DNA from: Clostridiales bacterium
GTDB lineage: Bacteria; Bacillota; Clostridia; Oscillospirales; Butyricicoccaceae
Length of the DNA: 6,155 bases
Assembly (NCBI GenBank): GCA_004555915.1
Contig: SFJM01000113.1
Span: forward strand, 1-6,155
Reading direction: 5' to 3'
Part shown: piece by piece, positions 1 to 5,841 of the stretch
Layout: every line of letters starts with the position of its first letter
How positions within the stretch are numbered: position 1 is the first letter of the stretch
Translations under genes and position numbers: made by a program
The notes under the pieces: model-generated
Databases searched by the model: none
What the model was told of the DNA's origin: nothing
What the model saw: the letters and a program-made list of their open reading frames with translations, nothing else

Positions 1-745
1 AACACACAGCGTTTTCTCCGATGTATTCTGGCTTTCCCACAACATACGGATCATTGCCAGAGCCAGCCGCTTCAGGAATAAACACCTTGGGGCAGTCAAT
101 ATCACCTGTATTCTTTTTGATGCTTTCTCTGGAAACATAGGCAATCGTCCGAACCATATTGTCAAGATACAGCAGTTTCACATTATGCTCTGGCGTGGAA
201 TCTTCATAAACCACCGTTGCATTCTTTCCGCTCGTCTTGGGGTTAGTCGGAATACCAAACGGCGTATCGTTGGACACAATCGTTGAAACGGTGTCTGTTT
301 CTGCGGTACCGCTCATAACTTTCTTAACGATATTCGCAAGTTCAGGCTCACGCACCAAAATATCAAGGTCGTTCAGGCTTCTAGTCGTTGTTTTCTCCTT
401 GCCATTTTGTGCAAGGGTATATTCGCAATCTCCATCATAGCCGTTATCAATCAAATAGTAGCACAAGCCGCCTTTAATATCGACCGTTGGGAAAATATCC
501 TGCGAAGATGGATAGACATACATCTTACGAATTTTACGATTTGCAAGCATCTGTGTGCGGAAGTCACCCAGCAAATTCTTTCTGCCAGCAGAAAACCAAC
601 GAGACGGAATAATCAAACTAATATAATGTGGCTCCACTTTCTCTGCAAGAGAAGCAAAATACTGGTAGATGGGCGCATCATTCGTTCCGCCAGAACCACC
701 CATAAGCTGATACGGTGGATTGCCCACAATGGCATCAAATTTCAT
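1..745 (-). CDS. Adenine-specific DNA methyltransferase, catalytic/target-recognition half (Eco57I-like), partial
   Basis: Probable catalytic half of an N6-adenine DNA methyltransferase of a restriction-modification system. It starts at ATG 745-743 after a strong AAAGGAGGG site (753-761, 7-nt spacer) and stays open for 248 codons to the window edge, so the C-terminus is missing. Catalytic motif IV, GNPPY, lies at residues 8-12. A downstream IIPSRWF segment (about 45-51) and IKGGLCYYL (about 90-98) match conserved parts of Eco57I-type methylases. The last visible stretch (KVFIPEAAGSG, then VVGKPEY) resembles the start of the target-recognition region. Nothing precedes motif IV, so the AdoMet-binding motifs X, I and II are absent; they are found in the gene at 3679-4617. 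The start overlaps the helicase stop by 11 bp, implying translational coupling. The gene is more AT-rich than the helicase gene (sampled 60-base rows 37-47% GC against 57-70%). Family is confident; the need for the partner half is inferred. Confidence 0.88.
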   Translation of the reverse strand, partial: MKFDAIVGNPPYQLMGGSGGTNDAPIYQYFASLAEKVEPHYISLIIPSRWFSAGRKNLLGDFRTQMLANRKIRKMYVYPSSQDIFPTVDIKGGLCYYLIDNGYDGDCEYTLAQNGKEKTTTRSLNDLDILVREPELANIVKKVMSGTAETDTVSTIVSNDTPFGIPTNPKTSGKNATVVYEDSTPEHNVKLLYLDNMVRTIAYVSRESIKKNTGDIDCPKVFIPEAAGSGNDPYVVGKPEYIGENAVC

Positions 746-3692
746 GGGCTGTCCCTCCTTTCCCCATGTATCGGTTCGCTGCAGCTTCTTTGCCAGACGC
801 TGCGGGTCTTTTTCCCCGGGTGATGCTTTCTGCCATCCGGGTCTTGCACAGAACAAAGATCTGCTGCTCCACGGTCTCCTGCCAGAGAGCCTGTGTCTGC
901 TCCAGCGGCAGCTTGTCCTCCGGGCCGGGCAGCTTCATGGCGTACAGGCTGTATGCCATATACAGGGGATACAGGCCGGATTTGGAGTTCATTTCCAGAA
1001 TCCGTGCCTCCGGGTTGAGGAAGATATCCTCCGTGACCTGCCCCTGATCCACCAGACGAGGTTCCTCCAGAACCTCCTGCGGATCGAACTGCTCGTTGAG
1101 GAAGCAGTAACCACCCACCATGCTGCTCAGATGAAGGTTCACCACCCGCCACGGGGTCAGAACAGTTTCCTTGTCGGGGTTGCGAAAGTGGCTGAAGATC
1201 TCGGCAATGCGCTTCACACGCTCGGTGGGCGGCAGCTCGTCCGCAGCCTTTGCCATGCGGCGGATACGCAGACCCGCCCCGCTGACCACATCCTCGTCGT
1301 AGTATTTCAGCAGCTTGCGGAACAGGGGCTTGTCCACGGTTTTGGGCATGAACTCCTGCCAGGATTCCTCATCCACCAGCGTGATGAAGTCTGCCATCTT
1401 GATGCTCTCGGTCAAATCCACCTTGGCACCGTAAATCAGCAGGGGCAGACGGATGGACACATTCCGCAGCAGCCGGATGACCTTCTCCCGTTCCTTTTTC
1501 TGCTCTTGCAGTTTCTTGAGCAGGTCATCATCCTCTTTGGTGCGCTCCCGCTTGGGCTTGTTGGAAATCTTGTCTGCCTTTTCGTATTCCTCTCCCGTCA
1601 GCCCCTGATGATTGATGTGGACCTTGGTTTCCTTTTTGGCGGCTTTCTGCTCACTGAGCTTGTCCGACAGGGTATGGAACAGCTGCACATCGTCCTCGTC
1701 CATAACGATGCCGGTGTCCTGTTTGTAAACCGATTCATCGTCAAAGCCGCTCTTGATGGCTCTATCCACCGTCAGACGCTTGATCTGCCGCATCATTTTG
1801 GAGACGCTGTATGCAGTCATCTGGGTGCCGTCCACCGCAATCACCGGGCAGAAGTTCAAAAACTCGCCCAGTGCCGCCCGGTTCTGCTCCTCGTTGGTCC
1901 GACCCCGCTTGGTAATGCGGTTGACCTCAGAAATCACGTTCAGGGCACGATCTGGCGCAAAATCAAAGACATAGCAGCGTTCCTTCTGCTTGCCGTCCAG
2001 CACCCCTGCCGACTGCACCCGGAAGATGGTCTGCATATAGCCGGACGCAGCCGTGCTTGCCGACCCGGTCAGCATCATCACAGCCGTCCACTCCGGCACC
2101 GTCACGCCGGTGGTCAGCTTGCCGCAGGAAATGGTAATGGTATAGCGGTTCGCCTTGATGACCTGCTTTACCAGCGTCAGGGCGTTGTCATAGGGCATTT
2201 CGGCATCGCCGTCACCTGCAACGTTAGCGATTTTATAGGCTCCAAACACAGGGTGGTCTTTCAGCAGCCTGCTCAGGGCACTGGCTTCTTTCACGCCCGG
2301 AACCATCCAGAGGGTATGCCGGAACATCTCCCGGTACTCCGGCGTGGAGTAGGGGTAGTTGCTCTCCGGGTTCTCCGAAGAAATCAGGTCCAGAAAGCTT
2401 CGCACATCGGCCTCGTGGACAAAATCACCCACCTGTGCGCCAGCCGGCAGAGGACGGAAATCCCGTGCAGGGTCGCCCGTCCACACCCGGAAAAACTCGG
2501 TAAAGTTGAACGCCATCTCCAAGGTCTCGTAGCGGTAGGAGGTGGGCAGACTTTTCCCAAGGTCGAAGGTTAGGATGCGAAGTTCCGGCAGGTCTGCATA
2601 GGGGTTATGGTCGCCGGGGTGCAGGGTGTCCCACTCCCGCTTGCGCTTTTGCTCCATGACGTAGTCCCATGTGTAGACGTTGTTCTCGTACTTCTGCATC
2701 AGGTTGTACGGTGTGCCGGACAGCTGCAGAACCTTGGGCGCCTTGCCGTTCTTTTCCGCTTCCAGCAGAGACTGCACCTTCTGCCCTCGCTGGGTCTGGG
2801 TGCCCTCGTGGGCTTCATCGTAAATCACGAGATCCCAGTCCATATCGAAAGCGGTGTTATTCTTGTCAAACTTGCCGTCTGCTCGCTGAGAGCCGCGCAG
2901 GTCCTGCATGGAGGCAAAGTAAACAAACGCCTTGCCGGAATTCTGGTAGGCTGTCAGGTTTGCATCGTTGCGTGCATCCATTGCCGCATCGTAAACGGAC
3001 GAATCCGTATCGAAACGGTCTTTGTGGGTGACAACGATCACCTTCTGGTAGCCAGCTTTTTTGATGAGCGCATAGGCCGTGACCGTTTTGCCGAAACGCA
3101 TCTTGCAGTTCCAGAGCATCGAGTTTTCCTTGCGAAACACCCGCAGCGTCTGATTGACGCAGTCCATCTGCTCATCCCGCAGGGTAATGGCTCTCTTTTT
3201 GGGCGCAGCAGGGACAGTCTGCGGCAGAAAGCTGATCTGCCCCTCACTCTTTTCGGCAGCAGTCAGCGCCGTGCGGCCCTCTTTTACCGCCTGAATCGCA
3301 CGAATGGCAACGGACAGCGGCACCTCAAACCACTCGCTGTCCTGATTGGAATTGGAGAACTTCCGGGCCGAAAAGCCAGAATTGTACAGGACGTTGTGAA
3401 CATCATCGTCATCAAACAATTCCGTATCGGTCGTGCCATCCTCAAAGGTCACTGTTCTGCGGGCAAGTTCGGTATATTGTAGATCATACTCCACCATAGC
3501 CGTTCGGGTGTACTGACCGATCCGGTCATGGGCCGCGCGATTCAGTTCCTCACAGTTCGGTGGGAGCTGCTTATAGCTGTTTACGCTGTCAAAATTCGTT
3601 TTCCCGATTTTCCAGTACCCTTCATGCTGGGCATCGTGAATCGTAAAGATGTAAATCAACCGATACGACATGGTTGGTTTATACGCTGCCAT
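735..3692 (-). CDS. GIY-YIG-like nuclease / SF2 DEAH helicase fusion, restriction (R) subunit
   Basis: A 985-residue protein that probably translocates on and cuts unmodified DNA. The N-terminus (about 10-126) resembles the GIY-YIG/T5orf172 nuclease fold: YIF at 14-16, YWKIGKT at 26-32 and SEWF at 119-122, which may supply the catalytic glutamate. A helicase of type III Res/DEAD type follows: LRDEQ 171-175, Walker A MRFGKT 198-203, DEAH 292-295, SGTPY 325-329, LTTGVTVPEW 526-535 and QTIFRVQS 554-561. A charged, likely coiled-coil stretch lies near 700-745, then a C-terminal region I do not recognise. No PD-(D/E)XK motif was seen by eye, so the N-terminal domain is the best nuclease candidate. 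I chose ATG 3692 because GGAGG (3701-3705) lies 8 nt upstream; a GTG two codons earlier is possible. It overlaps the upstream gene by 14 bp and the downstream gene by 11 bp. The helicase call is secure; the nuclease call is probable. Confidence 0.9.
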   Translation of the reverse strand: MAAYKPTMSYRLIYIFTIHDAQHEGYWKIGKTNFDSVNSYKQLPPNCEELNRAAHDRIGQYTRTAMVEYDLQYTELARRTVTFEDGTTDTELFDDDDVHNVLYNSGFSARKFSNSNQDSEWFEVPLSVAIRAIQAVKEGRTALTAAEKSEGQISFLPQTVPAAPKKRAITLRDEQMDCVNQTLRVFRKENSMLWNCKMRFGKTVTAYALIKKAGYQKVIVVTHKDRFDTDSSVYDAAMDARNDANLTAYQNSGKAFVYFASMQDLRGSQRADGKFDKNNTAFDMDWDLVIYDEAHEGTQTQRGQKVQSLLEAEKNGKAPKVLQLSGTPYNLMQKYENNVYTWDYVMEQKRKREWDTLHPGDHNPYADLPELRILTFDLGKSLPTSYRYETLEMAFNFTEFFRVWTGDPARDFRPLPAGAQVGDFVHEADVRSFLDLISSENPESNYPYSTPEYREMFRHTLWMVPGVKEASALSRLLKDHPVFGAYKIANVAGDGDAEMPYDNALTLVKQVIKANRYTITISCGKLTTGVTVPEWTAVMMLTGSASTAASGYMQTIFRVQSAGVLDGKQKERCYVFDFAPDRALNVISEVNRITKRGRTNEEQNRAALGEFLNFCPVIAVDGTQMTAYSVSKMMRQIKRLTVDRAIKSGFDDESVYKQDTGIVMDEDDVQLFHTLSDKLSEQKAAKKETKVHINHQGLTGEEYEKADKISNKPKRERTKEDDDLLKKLQEQKKEREKVIRLLRNVSIRLPLLIYGAKVDLTESIKMADFITLVDEESWQEFMPKTVDKPLFRKLLKYYDEDVVSGAGLRIRRMAKAADELPPTERVKRIAEIFSHFRNPDKETVLTPWRVVNLHLSSMVGGYCFLNEQFDPQEVLEEPRLVDQGQVTEDIFLNPEARILEMNSKSGLYPLYMAYSLYAMKLPGPEDKLPLEQTQALWQETVEQQIFVLCKTRMAESITRGKRPAASGKEAAANRYMGKGGTAHEI

Positions 3693-4617
3693 TTGCACTT
3701 CCTCCCCTCACCATCGAAAGGAATGTCATTGTCTGGTTGGAACGCCAATCCTTTATGATGCTGTAAATCCCGTTGTGTGCCCGGATATTTCCGCTTTTGC
3801 ATCCGGGGCAGAGGTCAATTTGTTCCTCACTGCCGAACCAGCTGATAATTTCAATTTTGTTTTCCTTACAGCTGCCCACCTTCATCTGCCGCAGGTTGGG
3901 AAGTTTGCCAAAGCGTTCCCGGTAAACTTCCACAAAGGTCACAAACAGGTTTTCCCGTGCCAGCAGCAGGCTGTCGCCCTGATACTCAAAGCCGTACACG
4001 CTCTGGAACGCCCGCTTCGTCCATGTGAACCATTCTTCTTCGGTGTCCATGTTTTCGCTGATAACACGCAGCTTGCGGTCTAGCAGGCCAATTCGCTGGG
4101 AAATGGGAATGGTTTCGCCCGTTACGGTATCGTAACGGCTTACCAGATAGGGAGCCTCGCCGCAGGAAATTTCCAGCCGCTGTGCATCCACATATTTCTG
4201 CCATGTGTGCTGACGGTCGTCCGGGAAGGCGATTTTGTCAGCCGTTGCTTTCCACGACATCTCCTTCTGGATGTTGAAAACATCCTTTCTGCCAAACCAC
4301 TGCTCATCCACCAGATTGTTCTGTGCGTTGCAGATCCAACTGGGGGTAAACACCTCTGCTTTGTCACGGGTGCGGTTGGTCTGGTGCTCCAGTGCTTTTT
4401 CCACTCTGGGCTGGATTAGACTGTCCTGTTCGCCTGTAACCAGTTCCGGCAGGATTTCTTTTTTGAAGCTGTATGGTTCGCCCAGTTCGGCGTAATCATC
4501 GGTTGCCCAGATGATGTTTTTCTTGGTGGTCTTGTCCTGAAGCAAAATCTCAAGGAGGGTGCGTTCATGGTCCAAAAGTTCCTGCTCCAACAGGTCAATC
4601 CCTGCAATGCTGAACAT
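3679..4617 (-). CDS. DNA methyltransferase AdoMet-binding half (restriction endonuclease subunit M)
   Basis: A 312-residue protein, probably the AdoMet-binding half of an N6-adenine methyltransferase. It carries motif X-like EVFTPSWI (88-95), motif I-like LEISCGEAPYL (148-158), in which SCGEAP takes the place of the usual D/P-x-C/F-G-x-G, and a motif II-like YGFEYQGDSLLLARENL (208-224) with E211 as the likely ribose-binding acid. A CPGC knuckle (270-273) is followed by a short basic segment. Motif IV (NPPY/DPPY) is missing; it opens the third gene of the operon, at 745. First gene after the promoter. ATG 4617 is preferred because AAGGGAGGG (4624-4632) sits 6 nt upstream; an in-frame ATG at 4689 would lie upstream of the predicted promoter. 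The C-terminus overlaps the helicase start by 14 bp. Family assignment is good; that it pairs with the NPPY protein is inferred from motif complementarity and gene order. Confidence 0.88.
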   Translation of the reverse strand: MFSIAGIDLLEQELLDHERTLLEILLQDKTTKKNIIWATDDYAELGEPYSFKKEILPELVTGEQDSLIQPRVEKALEHQTNRTRDKAEVFTPSWICNAQNNLVDEQWFGRKDVFNIQKEMSWKATADKIAFPDDRQHTWQKYVDAQRLEISCGEAPYLVSRYDTVTGETIPISQRIGLLDRKLRVISENMDTEEEWFTWTKRAFQSVYGFEYQGDSLLLARENLFVTFVEVYRERFGKLPNLRQMKVGSCKENKIEIISWFGSEEQIDLCPGCKSGNIRAHNGIYSIIKDWRSNQTMTFLSMVRGGSANGSV

Positions 4618-4641
4618 CCGCCGCCCTCCCTTCCATTTATT

Positions 4642-4690
4642 GATGGTACTATAATAACACACCTTTCGGGGTTTGTGAATGTGTACCATC
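4642..4690. repeat. 8-bp inverted repeat GATGGTAC / GTACCATC bracketing the operon promoter
   Basis: Perfect half-sites at 4642-4649 and 4683-4690, 33 bp apart. One half-site lies just downstream of the -10 box, where transcription would begin, and the other just upstream of the -35 box. The placement suits an operator for a dimeric repressor or controller, possibly by looping or bracketing. No regulator gene is present in the window, so this is a positional inference. Confidence 0.45.
4651..4679 (-). promoter_or_regulatory. Sigma70-type promoter of the restriction-modification operon
   Basis: On the minus strand, TTCACA (4674-4679) and TATTAT (4651-4656) are separated by exactly 17 bp. The -10 box lies 33 bp upstream of the first start codon (4617), giving a short leader that contains the AAGGGAGGG site. 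No other good promoter was seen between the three minus-strand genes, so they are probably one transcript. Predicted from consensus only. Confidence 0.65.
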
Positions 4691-4702
4691 CACCGTTTTC
4701 AT

Positions 4703-4729
4703 CAGGGCACCCCATTTTCCAGTGCCCTG
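4703..4729. repeat. 8-bp perfect inverted repeat CAGGGCAC / GTGCCCTG
   Basis: Arms at 4703-4710 and 4722-4729 with an 11-base loop, in the gap between the divergent units and about 24 bp upstream of the minus-strand -35 box. Neither strand has a T-tract after the stem, so it does not look like an intrinsic terminator. It may be an operator or upstream regulatory site, or a chance palindrome. Confidence 0.4.
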
Positions 4730-4838
4730 CCGGGAAGAATCCAAAAGCAACACCGCGCAATGCCATAAAAGAAGTATTCAATCAGCTTCATAAGTCCTAC
4801 TATCACTGCTTCACTGCAATAAAATTTGTAAAACCATC

Positions 4839-4867
4839 TTGACGCTCGCCGTAATCCATGATACCCT
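4839..4867 (+). promoter_or_regulatory. Promoter of leader element copy 1
   Basis: TTGACG (4839-4844), a 17-bp spacer, then TACCCT (4862-4867) preceded by TGA, giving an extended -10 pattern (TGnTACCCT). Both boxes and the spacing are unchanged in copy 2 although four spacer bases differ, which supports function. The -10 is weak against TATAAT, so the promoter may be weak or activated. A spacer segment (CTCGCCGT, 4845-4852) has an exact inverted match at 4906-4913 in this copy only. Confidence 0.55.
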
Positions 4868-4873
4868 TTATCG

Positions 4874-5024
4874 CAAATCCCACCATTTTTGTAGAAAAAT
4901 ACAGAACGGCGAGGATTTATTCCCCATGAAGATTTTTACCGCCCCGCAACACACCCGATCTATTTTGCCGCTGTTTCACCCGACAAAATTTTTCGCCTGT
5001 CTTGCAGGGCGGTTCTTTTCTTTT
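4874..5024 (+). ncRNA. Candidate structured leader/small RNA, copy 1
   Basis: Predicted transcript of roughly 150 nt from about 7 nt past the -10 box to the T-rich tract. Two foldings compete for the same 3' arm. One is a 12-bp long-range stem, ACCGCCCCGCAA (4938-4949) with TTGCAGGGCGGT (5002-5013), one mismatch. The other is a local hairpin, CGCCTG (4994-4999) with CAGGGCG (5005-5011), one bulge. Between the arms is an imperfect tandem repeat of about 25 nt, each unit starting CACCCGA (4952 and 4977). The embedded ATG frame (from 4926) differs from copy 2 at every changed codon by an amino-acid replacement, arguing against a peptide. I do not recognise it as a known RNA family. Confidence 0.45.
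4938..5024 (+). terminator. Intrinsic terminator/attenuator-like structure, copy 1
   Basis: A GC-rich stem ends at 5013 and runs straight into TCTTTTCTTTT (5014-5024). The T-tract follows the stem only on the plus strand; on the minus strand the stem is followed by A-rich then mixed sequence. Because it lies between the element promoter and the gene at 5081, it could act as an attenuator. Interruption of the T-tract by C makes termination strength uncertain. Confidence 0.5.
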
Positions 5025-5057
5025 ATAGGACAGGAACTGCGAACCTTTCAACAAACC

Positions 5058-5084
5058 ATGACAAGGAGGCGACCCGAAGCGTGA
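5058..5084 (+). CDS. Possible 8-codon upstream ORF coupled to the ART-like gene
   Basis: ATG at 5058 gives MTRRRPEA and stops at TGA 5082-5084, overlapping the GTG start of the next gene as GTGA. The Shine-Dalgarno site of the downstream gene (AAGGAGG, 5063-5069) lies inside it. The arrangement would allow termination-reinitiation coupling. No clear ribosome binding site precedes this ATG, so it may be only the tail of a longer non-coding open frame. Confidence 0.2.
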   Translation: MTRRRPEA

Positions 5085-5737
5085 TCTATCGAGACAATTT
5101 GTTTCTCAACGCCAGATTTCAAGAGGCTGTCCAAGCTGCCCATGACCAAGATTGGCAAACCTTTGAAAAATATTCCTTCTACGATGCCAAGATGATGGAA
5201 GACCTGTTGTACAAATGCGAACATCTGATGCCTCTTGAAGTCAAATGTCGGTACGCCTTACAACATTATTACAGTCACGGCGATCATTCTCCCATCATTC
5301 GGAAGTATGTCCGCCGAGCCAAAATCATTCGTCCTGACAACTGGCGCAATGCTCTGCCGGAGAGTGTAAGAAATCTTGACACGTTCACTGTATATCGCGG
5401 CGGCATCGGCAGCATTGAGCGTGCGCCACTGTCCATTTCATGGTCGCTCTCTTACGATGTTGCCGAATGGTTTGCACACCGCAGTGAACTCTTTTACCGT
5501 TGCCCTTGTCATGTGTATCAGGGAATGATCCACGCCGACAAGGTAATTGCGTATCTTCCTGAGCGCAGCGAATTTGAAATCATCCAACATCGGAATGTCA
5601 AAGACGTGCAGGAAATCACGCCGCTGAGAGGATACAGTCCTCCGTTCAATGCCTTCAAATCATCGAAAAAATGGGTTCACGATGAAGAGGAAAGCAACCG
5701 CTATTTCAATGAATGGTATCAATCGCAGAACTGCTGA
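5081..5737 (+). CDS. Putative ADP-ribosyltransferase-fold protein
   Basis: A 218-residue soluble protein with no signal peptide or membrane segment. The second half resembles the ADP-ribosyltransferase fold of R-S-E type: VYRGG (104-108; R106 as the NAD-binding arginine), SISWSLS (118-124; S-x-S strand), VAEWFAHR (127-134) and ERSEFEII (161-168; E164 or E166 as catalytic glutamate). The N-terminal part (1-100) is helical, with YALQHYYSHGDHSP (58-71), and is not recognised. Start is GTG 5081, with AAGGAGG 11 nt upstream; the next in-frame Met is only at residue 39. It sits between the two leader copies and would be transcribed from copy 1 through its attenuator-like end. It points away from the restriction operon and could be an anti-phage effector, toxin or phage-type modifier. 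Fold and activity are inferred from motif order only. Confidence 0.7.
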   Translation: MIYRDNLFLNARFQEAVQAAHDQDWQTFEKYSFYDAKMMEDLLYKCEHLMPLEVKCRYALQHYYSHGDHSPIIRKYVRRAKIIRPDNWRNALPESVRNLDTFTVYRGGIGSIERAPLSISWSLSYDVAEWFAHRSELFYRCPCHVYQGMIHADKVIAYLPERSEFEIIQHRNVKDVQEITPLRGYSPPFNAFKSSKKWVHDEEESNRYFNEWYQSQNC

Positions 5738-5806
5738 ATTTTATGTTGCTTCAAATAATAAGTCCTACTATCACCGCTTTACCACAATAAATTTTGCAAA
5801 ACCATC

Positions 5807-5835
5807 TTGACGCGCCCTGCAATCCATGATACCCT
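5807..5835 (+). promoter_or_regulatory. Promoter of leader element copy 2
   Basis: TTGACG (5807-5812), 17-bp spacer, then TGA-TACCCT with the -10 box at 5830-5835. Identical boxes and spacing to copy 1. It would drive whatever lies beyond the right edge of the window. Confidence 0.55.
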
Positions 5836-5841
5836 CTATCG

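Larger units (their letters stand above)
4790..5024 (+). repeat. Duplicated 235-bp leader element, copy 1
   Basis: Direct repeat of 5758-5992, offset exactly 968 bp with no net indels and about 22 mismatches counted by eye (about 90% identity). Mismatches cluster in the first half and in a short central patch. Two blocks of about 40 bases, near 4921-4960 and 4973-5013, are identical between copies; these hold the arms of the long stem and the alternative hairpin. The element contains a promoter-like sequence, a transcribed part of about 150 nt and a T-rich end, and finishes 56 bp before the gene at 5081. Its order of parts looks like a regulatory leader or small RNA gene, not an insertion sequence: no transposase or terminal inverted repeats were seen. 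Confidence 0.9.

Noticed and set aside
407..823. Plus-strand open frame opposite the NPPY gene
   Set aside because: The minus strand encodes a recognisable Eco57I-type methyltransferase with a strong ribosome binding site; the plus frame is low-complexity shadow sequence.
720..2573. Long plus-strand open frame of 617 codons opposite the helicase gene
   Set aside because: It is the antisense shadow of the helicase gene, is rich in His/Leu/Gln typical of reverse reading of GC-rich coding DNA, shows no domain, and the minus frame has all helicase motifs.
2607..3482. Plus-strand open frame of 291 codons
   Set aside because: Antisense shadow of the helicase ATPase core; no motifs and no ribosome binding site logic.
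4845..4913. CTCGCCGT / ACGGCGAG inverted pair in leader copy 1
   Set aside because: The pairing is lost in copy 2 without compensating change, and one arm lies in the promoter spacer and would not be transcribed.
4839..5084. Open frame of 81 codons through leader copy 1, with an ATG at 4926
   Set aside because: It starts at the TTG of the -35 box. From the ATG onward, every codon that differs from copy 2 is a replacement, so there is no sign of protein-level selection.
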